From Acanthosoma haemorrhoidale (Eukaryota; Arthropoda; Insecta; Hemiptera; Acanthosomatidae): 64,000 bases of DNA. Position 1 is the first letter of the stretch. Each line of letters starts with the position of its first letter. Below, in pieces: positions 43,657 through 56,600 of this stretch. A program made the translations under genes and the position numbers. The DNA lies in assembly GCA_930367205.1 (NCBI GenBank), contig OV884013.1, forward strand, positions 92,195,333-92,259,332, given 5' to 3'. Under the pieces are notes generated by a model. That model searched no databases. It saw only the letters and a list, made by a program, of their open reading frames with translations, and had not been told where the DNA came from.

Positions 43657-46600
43657 TTTGTGTCACGAATGGATAGGGGACTGATTAGCGAGGGTGGGCT
43701 GGGGCAGTTTTTTTTTTTAGTCACCTACTCACTTGTTCCCAGCTTGGTGTGAAAATCGTAATCCTTAATACGAAGGATCATACATAAAACGCCTTCTCTT
43801 CTAACTGGGGCCAAAAGTACGACATCATTCTCTCGTTTGCAAAAGCCTACTTAGTTATGGGAATCTGCCCGGAGTGGATCACACTTGTTCGGCAGCCACT
43901 CTGGAGATAGCTTCACCATTTTGTTCTGGGTCGTCTGGAGAACGGGCCTTGGACTGACGACTGGCTGGATCCACTAAATGAGAACATTGGCTTTTGCGGT
44001 TGCACCGGCTTCTCTCGAAGCCATCGTATAATAGTAAGGAATATTTTAATAAGCAGTTAGTAAGATATCTGTAATAGTTTTCACCAGTTTAGTCGTAATT
44101 AATCGTATTTTCATTAAAACGTCCATAATAAAACTCTATTTTATATGATTGAAATCCTTCCATTTTGGCCATCACGTCAATATATTAAAGTAAATTACGT
44201 TGGCATAACGATTGGGACAAACATTAAATTAATTGAATATTGTGAGAAAAGTGTAATTTGGAATAACTTTACGCTAGTGCAATACGCTAAGGATTTGATA
44301 GAGAAATCAAATATGCGGGTAGTTGAATATTTAGATGGAATCCCTCTTAAACTAAATATTCTAATTATTCCAATTGAGTGTAACAGCGGAGTATTGAGGG
44401 GAAGTCAGGTAAATATATAAATCGATATATATATATATATATGTATCGGACGTGAGTAAGTATCCAGAATAAACTATAATAAATAAAAACCACCATTTCG
44501 CCGAACGTAGCGAACAGGGACGGGGTAATCGTCAGTCACCTGTCTGGCTGTTGTTAAATTACTAATGATCTAATCGATCTGAAATTTTAGTTGTTTATTC
44601 CACAAATTACTTTCATTATACCGATTACAATTCAGTTGACATAAAATCACATTATTTGAGCAAATTATTACATAGGCATTTAAGCTTCCTCATGTCGCAG
44701 CTCCGAAGCTGTTTATAGTTTAAAGCTCTGTTTTTTTTTTCCTGACTTATAAATGTGATAAAGCAAACTGAATATCAAAATTTCAACATTTTAGGATTAT
44801 TATTTTTCCATTGCCAGATTCGTTTTTAAATAGTAATGTAATAAAATATTTCCAATGTCTGTTACATATTTTTTACCTTCTGGTCTGTGACACCTAAAAT
44901 CTAGGTCACTAAAAATAGTATTTTCAGCTAATAAAGGAAATTAAAGATAGCTAAAATCTTGAAATAAAACAAATCCTATATAAACCGGCTAGGACGAATT
45001 TCAATAAACGATAACTATAATTGGCAATAATCAAAATTTTATTTCAAATTATTTTTTTTGAGCCGTAAGTAACCAGAAACCATTTCTGATTTTTTACCAA
45101 AGTTTAGAAAATAAGATGAAGTAATTTTGATCAGAAATGCTGAGTAGTTTTTTTCAAAATTATTTAATAAGTACATAAGAAACTCCCCCATTGGTTTTCT
45201 ACCGGACCATTTCTGGAAATTTTGGCTTTCCAAGACGAAGTCCTTAATTTCGTATATTCAAATATCATATAAACATTAAAAAATAGATTTGAGCCCATAA
45301 TTGACGTAAAAAAATTGAAGGTGGGGGAAAAAATAATATAATCCGCCAATAAACGTGCAAATCTCCATGTCCCTGTCCTAATTTTGACAATTCGAAGGAA
45401 AAGTAAAAAATGTATTAAAACACTGTTAAAATATACAGTAATAATATATACTAACAGCGTAGGTTACAATATAATAGAATAATGTATAGTTCAAAAATAT
45501 TAGGTGAGTCGTCTATGGGTGGGCATTAGGTGCAAGATACCTGATCAGGTAGAACACAAGGGCGGAAGTCGGGAGATTCAGGGCTAGATAGATATAGGCA
45601 CGCAAAAACGTTTTCCTGTTTAGAACTGAATTTTCAATAGGTCACAAAAAAATTAGAGTTGGGACGTATTATTATTTTAAGTGGATAATAACAACTTAAG
45701 TCACGGCAAAGCGATAAAAAAAGTTTTTGAAGAGAAACTTCTCAGGGGACGAATTTAGTTTTCAGCCTCTAGTTTCAACGAAGCTGTTTATATTAAATGT
45801 TAAGTAAAAAAAAAAAAAAACTGATATTTTGAATGTGCGCATAAATTATGAAGGCACTGAAAAACAGGCCGTATGGTTGTAAAAAACAGCGTGCTAATGA
45901 GTTAATAACAACGTAAATGTGTTCAATGCTGTATAATTAAATCACGGTAAATAATTATTTACAGTCATTAATTAGCACTCTTAAAAAGAATAAGGCTTAT
46001 AATATAATTGCAATAAACTCTCAGGCTTAATCAGCCCATTAAAATTCCCATATAATGACGAATTAAACGTTTCTATTTAATCTGCATAATACTGTTTACC
46101 TTTTATTACACTTACAGAATGAACTTCAATTCATGTACAAGTCAAAATAATGCGAAATAAAACTATTTAAACCTTTCTCATTCCTTTTATAGTTTTTATT
46201 GCCCGTGATTGTTAACTGTCAATGGAACATATTTAATTTCATAATCAGGTAAGTTTAAGTAAAATGTTATAATTTTTTAAGTAATTTAATAATTTAAATA
46301 GTTTTTTTTCACTGTAATAAGTGATGGGTCAATTTCAACAGGTTTATATAAAAAGTCAGAAAAAATGCCGAGATTCAATGAATCCTCGTATAATTTATTC
46401 TCAACTCTTCTGATATATCAATCGATTTATATGTACGATGCTAGATGACAGGAAGTACTGAGTGAGGAAGAACAATGGACTACGGCAAGTACAATAGCTA
46501 CAAGATAGTGCTTCCGACTTGGTGACCTAGTGGTTCATCCTTGCAGTGATCCAGGTAGCACGTGCTACTCCCGTCAACAGTCAGTCACTCAAGCAGCACA

Positions 46601-49600
46601 AGTCACATAAGCTGGAATAAAACCCAGCGGTTGGAGCCTGATGATGACCAGACCTCGGATCATTATCAGTTGTTGATTGGGATTTATTTTAACGTAAAAC
46701 GCAATTTTTTATAAATTTAAACTCATTCGAGGAGCGTACTGATCCACACTTTCCGGAACCGGCGGAGCTTAGGTGACACCCCAGTCCCAGATGTCAGTTG
46801 GCGGTTATAGATAGTATTTCCTGAGACATGGAGGTATGATCGGAGGATGTAAATAAAAATCATGCAAACAAAATAATTAAAATCAAGTTTTCATATCAAA
46901 TTAAAAAATAAAAATAAGTAGTTATATATGTGAACAGTTGATTGTCGTTGTTGAAGGAACAGTTGTTCCAGAAACGTTATCACCGGCTCATCTCGCCACG
47001 TAAAGAATTTGTTGCCTATTTTTTTAGTTTATTCCTAGTTGCCCTTCTAGCCCGATGGATCATTTAATTGGAGTGAATGAGTTCTCAGAATGCAATTCAA
47101 TTATTGCTTACCGGGCAAATTTTAATTTCCAATAAGGGATTATGAAAGTGATGTTTGTAATTACGGGACATTACAGTCAGCCTTGGCCTTCTACGATTCT
47201 GAATACCTTCCTATATCTTTGTTGGCAGATAACATAATATCCAAGTAGTTTAAAAAGCCGAAAGCCAATTATCGACGAAGAAATGATTATTTTTTTTTTC
47301 CTCCTTTTGTCTCGAACAGTTAGCTAGACACGGCCTCAGTTTAAATTATGATAACTATGAAACTTAGCGAACGACCTGCGGCTTTCGGACAAACGAATCC
47401 TTGATAATTCCCTGAGAAGAGATTAGTTCTGTAAACAGGTAATGACAATTACAGACAAATCCCAGTTGGAAGGTGAGTTTGTTCGCTTATTTTCGCCCCG
47501 GTATCTTTATCGCTCTGATGTGTAGAACTGCCTGTTTGCAGAGTTAGTTACAGGTGTCCACGTCGGCTACAGATACCGTCGACAAAGTAAACAGTTCACA
47601 GCTGACATCTTCACAGTAATTACCCGCCTTGTTCAGTGCGCTTGTAACAATGGGGCCAAGTGTGCTTTCGAATACACACGGAGGATTTAGCGTGAAACTT
47701 TTATGTCTCTGTTGATTGTAAGCCACCTATTTGACCTAGAGTGGATTAGGTTATGTTTCTATTACGCTAATTATTTTAGCGGTTAGTTAGCAGCGTTAAA
47801 CTTGAAGATGGGCGCGATGAAAATAGTCTTATTGCGTTAAAGTTTCCACGTGGGTGAAAAGCTATTATTAGTGAGGCCACTCTAGACCGACTGTTTTTAC
47901 AGGTGAAGTCTATATTAGATTTATTATTTTGAAATACCTACAAAAGCAGTATAATTATTTGTCCGTTTTTCAAACATTTTTGCTGGAAGGTGATAGCCAA
48001 GAAACCAATTACATAATACAATAAAAATAGCTCAGTGAAGAAAAGTAATCAACAAGCAGTCGCTGGGGGGTCAATACAAATCGTGAGTCTGTGAACAGTG
48101 AACAAGGAACAGCACCATGGCAGCCAGTCTGTCATGTCAGAGTTCTCTTCAATTAAACCACATTTGCAACAGTTCATAAACACCCAATACTGCAACTATT
48201 AATTCCACAGCATTGGCCATGCTTGCAGTTCACCTTGAGTGGAATCTGATGAAGCGATAAAGCTGTATTTACCAGATAAACGAAAATTAAAGCTTACGAT
48301 GAATGATGATGGGCCTGACGCTAAATAATAATTTAGATTTTTTGAGTTGGAAGCCCGACATTAAAATCGAGTTCGTAATTATTTACTCATTGCGTTTTAT
48401 AAATAGAGAATGAACTATAAGTGTTTGTTCCATTCAATGTCCCGATAATGGTAAAATAAAACGTGTCGTAATCAATTAATTACTTGGCAATGAAAAATAA
48501 ATGCTTTTCAAATTGAACATGGAATAAAATTAATGTGTAATTATTTTTTTTCGTTTTTGATCTAAAATTACTGTCATTCATTAAAATCATATTCATTTAT
48601 ATGTTCTTCAATGTATCAAGAGGGAGTAATTATTATAGTAAGGTCATGGAAACCGTTTATTGTGAGATAATGTGCGCTTAAGTTTATTTCAAAACTTGAA
48701 TGATACTGATGCAACCTCCTTCATGTCCGAAACTAAGCTCCGTTGCTTCGCACACATGGAAGGACACGTGTCCACTTAGAACACACGTGGACATCCTACA
48801 TTCTTACCACGATTGTATTGTATCGAGAGCCGGATCACAAAGCCTATTTCTTATAAAGAAGGTGAAATTAAAAAACTCTTGACAAATGTTCAATCTAGAA
48901 GAGTTCTTAACACAAGAGACAACACATGACATATTTATTAAAAATTGATTTCTCTGTCGGGATAATCTCCCATCAACTAATTATTAAAAATGTCATGATA
49001 TAAAATACATCCATAATAAGTCTTAAATAATTAAAGAAATTACATTTTCTTAAAACCAATAACTGTTAACTAATAATAAAATACTTTATAAGATAAAAAA
49101 TCTTATTATATCTATTGGAACAGTGTACAAAATATTTACGCGGTGGAAGATTTTCGTCAGAAGCAGACGCCCAATTAATAAAATACCAATTATAAATATG
49201 AACATATTTTTTTTTTTGTGGTTTTGATTCAAATCCATTATTAGGTTCAGTAAGGCTGTGACGGTGGTCATCTACAGGCACAACTTTATGAAAAATATTT
49301 CATCTATTGCAACTTTACTCCAAAAAAAAGTCTTTATTTCATTTTATGTTACATATATGAGTTGCCAGACGCAAAAGCGACTTTACACTACATTGTATTA
49401 TAGAATACCATTAATATGTAAAACTAAAATATCTACTTATCTATTTCGAAAAAACCATGAATACATTTTCCCCAAAAAATTAAGCTAACTGTTTAACTTC
49501 TAGAGCTAATACTTATTATCAATTGACACTGTTGTAGTATTAACATATCTTCGTTATCTTTACATTTTATATTAATATTACACATAATATTTATAATACA

Positions 49601-50207
49601 TAATATTAATACTTTACATAATATATTAAGCATCGATACCGAAGTAATAATAGTTACAATTTATTACTACAAACATAAAGCTAAATTGAAACTGAATTCT
49701 TTAAATGAAAATTCTCTAAACCTATTCCACATAGACTGGTAGTGGGCAAGAAACTTGAAGCATTTCCGGCCTCATTCCGGAAATAACCAAGAGCTCACAA
49801 TAAAATCCCTTCTTCCTAGGAATAAATTTCTTATTTATTTTCATTGGTTCATTTTATTTATCGTTTAATATAATTAATATTAATAGTAATCAATATTTGC
49901 AATAATTAATAGCCAAAGAAAAAATTATTTGAGCAATTACCTTTGCTGGAATCAACGACATCCATACTCTCCGGATAGAAAGCTATATTAGGTATTGACT
50001 AATTAGACAGAAAGTAATTGTATTTACAAAATTATCAATACAATGAGAGTAATAGCGTGCAACTCTATCGGAGTATTGCAACGTTTGTATTTTTTGAAAA
50101 ATATCATTGATACGTTAGTAATTACACTAGTAGCCCACACGGTTTTGCAACGTAACGCAAATTGGTTTTTCGATCGGGGGCCGATAGTTTTTCACGCTGA
50201 ATGCAGA
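43657..50207. other. No gene seen; AT repeat at about 44424-44442
   Basis: The longest empty stretch of the window. It is AT-rich with a short AT dinucleotide run and many homopolymers. The frame at 44145-44420 (91 codons, plus) and others are unrecognised. A TGACCTAGTGGTTCATC near 46522 is faintly A-box-like but has no B box. Confidence 0.5.
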
Positions 50208-50216
50208 TCTTGAATT

Positions 50217-50455
50217 TTTTATTTCATAGCTCCTTTAAATTTCCAGATAATTATATATAATTATAGATCCTCAGGCGAATCTATTTACAGATTATTTTTG
50301 TATTTCCTGTAGCATCGCAACATTATATACAGGGTTTGTTATTTTATAAAAATTATATAATGAGTAAACAAGTATAATGATATACATTATACGTGACTGG
50401 ACTAAACTGACTAATAAAGGTTATGGGGCTCACTTTTTTGATCAAACTTAAAACT
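50217..50455 (-). mobile_element. Family A retrotransposon 3' UTR, copy A5
   Basis: A minus-strand copy of only the 3' UTR, closely similar to 38541-38770 and ending CTATGAAATAAAAAA, the same terminus as A1 and A3. It is flanked by perfect 9-bp direct repeats TCTTGAATT at 50208-50216 and 50456-50464. The shared stem-loop (50416-50437) has two mismatches. Confidence 0.9.
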
Positions 50456-50464
50456 TCTTGAATT

Positions 50465-53400
50465 AGAAAAAAAATTGGTTTGTATCAGAATTTATCGGTT
50501 CAAATGCTGCAAGAATAGCCATTATGTCTGGCCCAGTTATCATCATCGCGCAATCAAGCGTATTAAAATACCCAAAAATGCTTAATAATAACGATAACTT
50601 TTGATTGGAACTAAGAATCCCTGGTTTCATATCTGAATTCAGCATGAAAAATCAGTTCCACGCCTTGGCGATTCAGAGGCAAAAATAACATGTCATACAA
50701 GCTATGTTTAGTGTTATCAATACGTAACCCACGCTGGTTGACATTTCAGTATGTATTGGTTAATGTGATGAAATAGTCACAAAGAAATACAGGGACCATT
50801 AATTTCCACTCGAAATTCGTCCGAACTGAGATGAGTAAAGGAAATCTAGAAAACCTTTATAATGACTAGAATGGTGTAGTCGTCCAGGGATTGTGAAGAG
50901 GTAGAGGACCTCAAGGGTTCAAGCCCCGCGGCTGACGAAACCTTTTCTTTTTCAGATGTTCGTTTATCGTCAATGACTGTATAACATTAAGGCGTAGAAA
51001 TAAAGAAACATTTCATAATTGTACACGAAATATTAGTACAAACGATGACAATGAATCATTTAAAACTGTGTAAATATGTTTGATTCATTTACATATACTA
51101 TCATGTACATTGTATTGTAATTCAGAAATTGTCCATGTAGTGATAGAGTAGGCTGTGAAGCATGACAACTCAGTATGATTGAGAAGAATCAGCTGTTTTA
51201 TTAATAAATTGTTTTTCTTTCGTGTGCATACCAATAAACCTGCTGCATAAAGAGAAGATATTACATATTTCTGAATTAAATAAAACGGTATTTTTATTAG
51301 CATAATCGTTATTATTGGAGAAAAAACTTTCTTTTAAGCGGAATGGTGATGAACCATACCTTAGAGATGGAAAAAAATAAATAAATAGTTTTCATTGGAG
51401 CACCGCGGCTGATTTAAGCGCTTTCCAAAGGGTTCGCTTAATTGATTTTGTATCAGCTAGCGATAAAAAGAGAGAGAGACCAACCTATTTCTCTAAATGG
51501 ACATCAGCGTCATAAAGTCTGACCTTGTTTGAGCCAAGTTATACATTTTTATTATGATAGCTCAAAGCCCTAAGAAGGAGCAAAATAGAGCTAAGTCCTT
51601 GACTGAGTTTCAGTATTATATTAATGGAGTCAATAGTTATTTTCATTATAAGCAATCGCTATAAACTCATAAAACGTATAAATAAATTATGGCGATAACT
51701 ATAGCACCACTCAAGCACAGCCATCTTGATAAGAAGTAATTATATTGACAGAGAAAGCAGAACCCATGTTTTGTTATTTACTAAATTTCTAGGAAAGGAC
51801 AATTCCAGTGAATTCGTAGGAATTTTAACTTAGGTTTTTTTTTCCCCTTAGCTCTCAAATTTTTAAGATTATAGATAAGGGAAAAATAAAGGAATTTATT
51901 TAGGATGAGCGGATCATTTTAGTAGGAGTACCTGTTTGAAGGTGGAGTGAGGGAATTAAGGAGTGTGGGAAGCCTCGGTACAGGTGGAAATGTTCCGGTG
52001 CAGTGGTGAGAGTCCACTGAAGGCTGAGGCTTGTTGGTTGGCCAAGGGCCATAATGTCCACCATTTGGTGTGCTTTCCCAGATCTAGAGAGTTGCCATCT
52101 TGCCAGTAGTGGTGGGGGTTAACTTAGGTGTATATGTTTATATTGTGTATAGATATATTATAAGAATGTATTACTGAGAGTGTGAGTTGGATATTGTAAA
52201 TATGGTTTGGATTAAATTACTTATCCCAATTAGCCTTGGCCCTACGAGGTCAGATCATACTTTAATGAATGTATAGTATATCTGAAAATAAAAACTACAT
52301 TTCCATTAACATTCAGTTAAAAAATGAATAGTAAATATTTATAAAATAATATGTAAACTATATGTATAATGATATAATGATGTATAATGTATTAATTATT
52401 ATGAGTTAATTGTATGTAATGTATATGAAGTATTAGTAATTTTAAAGTTAACTTAAAGACATACGTAATAATATTATTTTATGAATAGCATTGCGAATGG
52501 TTATTGAGAAGTCACTAATTTACAATTGATTTGTGTGAACGAAAGGTTAACTTCCGAAGATTCTTCCATTGACGAATGTTCCACATTAGCAATGCCATCA
52601 GCACTTCTATACCTTTAAAGAGGAACAAGTTCATAATGAAATATTTACTAAGCACATTGAGAAAAACACTACATTCGACAAACCTAAAAAATAGTAAGGT
52701 AATATTTAAATTTAAAAAATAATTTTATCTCTCCGGATTTTATATTTTGGCATTTAAAATACAGCCTAAATGATTTTAGTATAAAAATTTGTGAGATTCG
52801 TGGAAACCAAAAAAATAAATCCCTAAATATAAACAAATAACTAACTGTCTATAACGACCAATAAAAATAGACATATTCAATCACTATTACAACTCCAAAG
52901 ACATTTCAACCATCATCGTATCTACTTTACTATTATCGCCTGACAGCCTTACGTTAATTTATAGACTATATTTATGGCATGAAGATAAGTTTAATGAATT
53001 TTCAGATAATTATCGATTGACTAAAATTTATGCATTTTGCTTTCAGCGATTAAATTTAATCAAAGAAATGAATTTCAGTTAATCATAATATATCTACAGA
53101 GTGTGTCCTTATTATTCAACACAGAATAGTTGGATATTTGTTCTTTTCCTAATTGTGGTTCAACAATTGAAAAGTAAATGGGATAACACGAAAAGTCATT
53201 GTTTTGTGAATTATAATGTTTCCATATTTATTGGTTGAGAAGTTTCTCCACCCCTGCATGAAACTCCCACATTTGTTTTTCTATATAAAAAATCTTATTT
53301 ACGTTTTTCTTACATGTTAGATATTTTATTTACATTTTTCGGTTCGCCTTTTTAAATATTTTTAGCATAGCTTTGTCACAGAGATATAACAAATATTTTC

Positions 53401-53639
53401 TAATAGTAGGAAAAAAAAAAACCTACTCAATTATGAAATCAAAATAAAAGCAAAAAATTAATAACCTTGTTTACAATAAAGCTATTTATTATTCAATTTC
53501 ACATTTCAGATCAAGTTATAAATGATTTACATGCAAATACAAAAATAATAGTGTAACACGATTCCTGTGTGAAGCTCAGTGTAGCAATAAATGATTTTTT
53601 CATTCATGTGAGTTTGTCATAACTGATTATTTCCAGAAG
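50465..53639. other. No gene seen
   Basis: AT-rich. A GGGTTCAAGCCCCGCGG at about 50915-50932 looks like a tRNA T arm but no cloverleaf can be drawn. The block at about 51950-52120 is GC-richer and unrecognised. Confidence 0.5.
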
Positions 53640-53843
53640 TCAAAGATTGTCTGATTGTATCACTAAATCATTTTCTGTTTTGAATTATTTTGACTGTAGA
53701 TATGATGTAATATTGCCACATGAAGGCCAGATAGCATTTCCGATGTTCTTGTATAACATGGGTATCCATTTATAATCACGCAGAGTTTAAATTATTTCAA
53801 GGTTTTTGTAGTTTGATTGGAGGTGGGAGTCCATACTTGGGAG

Positions 53844-54809
53844 TAAGGTTGACCATCAACGGCCGATGTTTTCTACATCGATGGAAAACAACCGATGTTT
53901 TTGCTGCTCGACATCGATATCTTTAAATATGTATTTACAGTATGTTTTTTAAACATTAATTTTTAAAAATTAATGATAAATATCGACATACTGAGTTGGA
54001 CATTCAGAACGTATTGACATCATATTGCTTTCAACGAAACATCAATGATTTGAGGTTTAGTTTTTAGTTTGTTTCCCAGAGTAAGCTGAAGGTGAGCTTC
54101 ATCACCTAGTGTGCGTACGTGTATTTTTGGACTTTTAACAACAAACTGAAATGTATTATATTTATGCCCTCCTTCGAATGCATCTGTGTATGCAGCAAAT
54201 GTAAATCAAAAATTATTTATTTTATTATTTTTTTTTTCATTGTATACTTATTAATAAAGAGGTTATGAAATAAAAAAAACAATGATTTGTGGATTGGATG
54301 TCAAGTGCAGTTGCAAAGTCAGTTTATGAGTTGAGTACTGTGTGTTGTTGTCATCACCCCAGAAATTACTGTCTTAGGCTTAAGTAAAGTTTTAACAAAC
54401 TAAGATTAAATACATTTTAATAATAATTTTATAAATAGTTGATTTTTATTTAATAACATAAATTTTAACCAGCAACTCTTTTTTTTCACTAATTAATAAA
54501 GCATACATAACCTGTTTTTCTGTAAGCCTATGTTTTATCGCTAAACCAAAATTAAGGAACAATGGAAATAAACCTAATTTTGACTAAAATAAGATTAAAA
54601 GACCTAGCTTGGTACGAAGATATTATTTTATTTTCAGGAACCTAATTTCCCAAAAGTCGATAGTTTTAATGGAAATATTTCAGTATATTTATGGATTTTG
54701 CCACAATTTCTGAAACTATGACTTTTTTTAATATACATCGATATTTTCAGGTCGATAGTATTCTCCCATCGATGGCTACCGCCAATTTTAACATCGATGC
54801 TCAGTCCTA
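53844..54809. mobile_element. hAT-like element inside the family F RT, itself interrupted by A3
   Basis: Left end TAAGGTTGACCATC and right end (minus) TAGGACTGAGCATCGATG agree in 10 of the first 14 bases. Octamers CTTGGGAG (53836-53843) and CTGGGGAG (54810-54817) flank it with 7 of 8 matches, as expected for the 8-bp TSD of hAT elements. CATCGATG-type motifs cluster near both ends (about 53872, 53913, 54737, 54768 and 54792), a usual subterminal pattern. Inside I see no transposase, so it is a non-autonomous element of about 730 bp plus the A3 insertion. Confidence 0.72.
54053..54279 (+). mobile_element. Family A retrotransposon 3' UTR, copy A3
   Basis: A plus-strand copy holding only the 3' UTR, with the stem-loop AAGGTGAGCTTCATCACCT (54089-54107), CCTCCTTCGAATGCAT, AATAAAGAGG and the tail TATGAAATAAAAAAAA. 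It is flanked by perfect 10-bp direct repeats CAATGATTTG at 54043-54052 and 54280-54289. The 3' UTR is of the A1/A2 type. Confidence 0.9.
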
Positions 54810-54945
54810 CTGGGGAGGCATATGTCAGAATGGAACAGATTGCGGTTTTGTTCAGGATTAGCTTATTTTTGAATGAAAGTTTTGATTTATTATTAAAGCA
54901 AGATAACATTTAGTAAATAAGCCTTTGACGGTGTTTATTTTCTAA

Positions 54946-56557
54946 TTATAATAATAATAATGATTATTCAAGTATATAATATAATATATATTATATAATA
55001 ATAATAATATAATAAGGCATATGTTATTTTGGCCTGCGAGATAGGGCACGATTAATTTTGATGCTTATTACAGGGTTTTTAAAAAAAAAAACAATTGTTT
55101 TTTATCCTAGGCCGCCCTTAAGATTTAATACTTTAATTACTTTAGGTCCTTGTCTGAGCAATAGTCTTGACTGCAAAAGGCCTATTAAAAGGTAAAGAAT
55201 TCTTGTGCTATGTCGGGTCTTTTATTAGAGTAGCTAGATCCTGAGGAATTTTATGTTTTATGGGTTAAAAATAAAATTAATTTTTTGTTTGACTAACTGC
55301 AATCTAGTTTAGAAAGCTTAAATTATTATTCGGAGAGGTTTCGTCCAAAAAAAAAAAGATAATTACAACTTTAATTAGTGACATCGTCCTGAAAATAATT
55401 TGTGAAAGTTACATAAAATTAGTATCGCATGCAGTGTAAGCACTCAAGGATAGTCAGGTGTATTGTCTTGAGGTAATTATCGATGTAGGTACTTCCCAGA
55501 AAGTACTTCATACATGGTCGTTTGTGGTCGCGAGTCCTTCGCCATTTCGTTCCTAGGCTAAGACTATTTCCGGTACGATTGCCAATTGCCGAAAGAAATA
55601 ACAATTTTCAGATTTTTCAAAAAATTAATAAAATAAAATTAAGGTGGGCCATCGGGCACAGTTTTAAGTTGAGAATGGCTGTTGGTACCAATACATTAAA
55701 GAATATTTAGTTGTTCTTTTTTTTTTAAATATTTTACTTGAGAGTTCTTCGGAGACATCTGAGTCCCGTTTTAATAATCCAAAAATGAATATATTGACAT
55801 TTTGCAAAGCTAACACCTTAAAGTAAAATACAGGTCAAGTTCGCTTTTTAGCTGGATCAGGTCACGCGGTCAACACCTGTGACCGGGTATTGAAGAATCC
55901 TAAGAGTCGTCTTCTAGAAATAGTGTAACTAATAAAATAGACTCCGGTCTCAATAAAACTTATTTTTTTTGTCATTTTTGACTCTTTTCAATGCATTTTG
56001 ATGTTGCGGTCTTGTACATGCCATTTCATTAATAAACAATTTTTTAATAACAAATTTCATCAAGAACTTTGTATAATAAGTATTACTTCTTTATGACCGT
56101 GTTTTAGGTAGAGTCACGAATATTCTACAAGTCGAATTTAGTTGCATACAAAGTAGTATTGAATAGATACGAAGTAATAAATTATTTTTTTTAGTACTAA
56201 TTGTTTTACTAAGGAAATTGTGGCCATGCTCAGAATAAACCAAAAATGCATTGCACATTGACTAAAAGTGACAAAAAAAATTCGTTTTTAGGGACACAAG
56301 TCATTACCGCGAGACCTTGTGATCTGGCTGAAATAGGAACTTGATTTGTATTTGAAACTTATGATTCACTCCGAAGAATCACAGGTTGGTTTTAAAGGGA
56401 CTTAGAAGTATTAAAGATGAATAGTTTAAGGTATAAAATATTTTGTAAATTTTTGTTGTATATTATTAGCCAAAACGATATACTGGGAGGATCGGGATTC
56501 TTACCCGGGATATCTTCAATATCCAGTCTGGTGTTCAAAGAGAATTCATATTTGTAA
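54946..56557. other. No gene; AT simple repeats at about 54950-55015
   Basis: TAATAATA and TATATA tracts follow the RT remnant. Frames at 55419-55710 overlap on both strands and show no motif. Confidence 0.5.
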
Positions 56558-56600
56558 GACTCGTGGAGAATTAGCTAAGTTGGTAGAGCACCCGATTGAC
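56558..56600 (+). repeat. tRNA-like SINE head, copy E4
   Basis: GACTCGTGGAGAATTAGCTA, AGTTGGTAGAGCACCCGA contains a perfect pol III A-box consensus (TAGCTAAGTTGG) and the family E leader. No B box is clear downstream, and no inverted partner was seen. Confidence 0.55.

Larger units (their letters stand above)
53640..54945 (-). pseudogene. Jockey-like reverse transcriptase (family F) split by a hAT-type element
   Basis: The upstream part on the minus strand (54945 to 54810) reads NNKSKLSFKNKLILNKTAIC, then SILTYASP. The frame is broken by a 966-bp insertion and picks up on the far side (from 53843 downwards) as VWTPTSNQTTKTLK, stop, then VIINGYPCYTRTSEMLSGLH and VAILHHIYSQN. KNKxxLxKTxxxxxLTYASPVW and the xxNxPxYxRxSxxxxxLxVA block are typical of Jockey-clade RT C-termini. 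Leaving out the insertion and one copy of its 8-bp duplication brings TYASP directly to VW in frame. It carries a stop and a frameshift near 54885 and is dead. It differs clearly from families A, B and C. Confidence 0.8.

Noticed and set aside
43657..50207. Host gene in the long stretch without repeats
   Set aside because: Open frames are below 100 codons, none has a recognisable motif, and stops are frequent in all frames.
50880..50945. tRNA-like T arm (GGGTTCAAGCCCC)
   Set aside because: No acceptor stem, D arm or anticodon arm can be paired around it; only a short B-box-like stretch is present.
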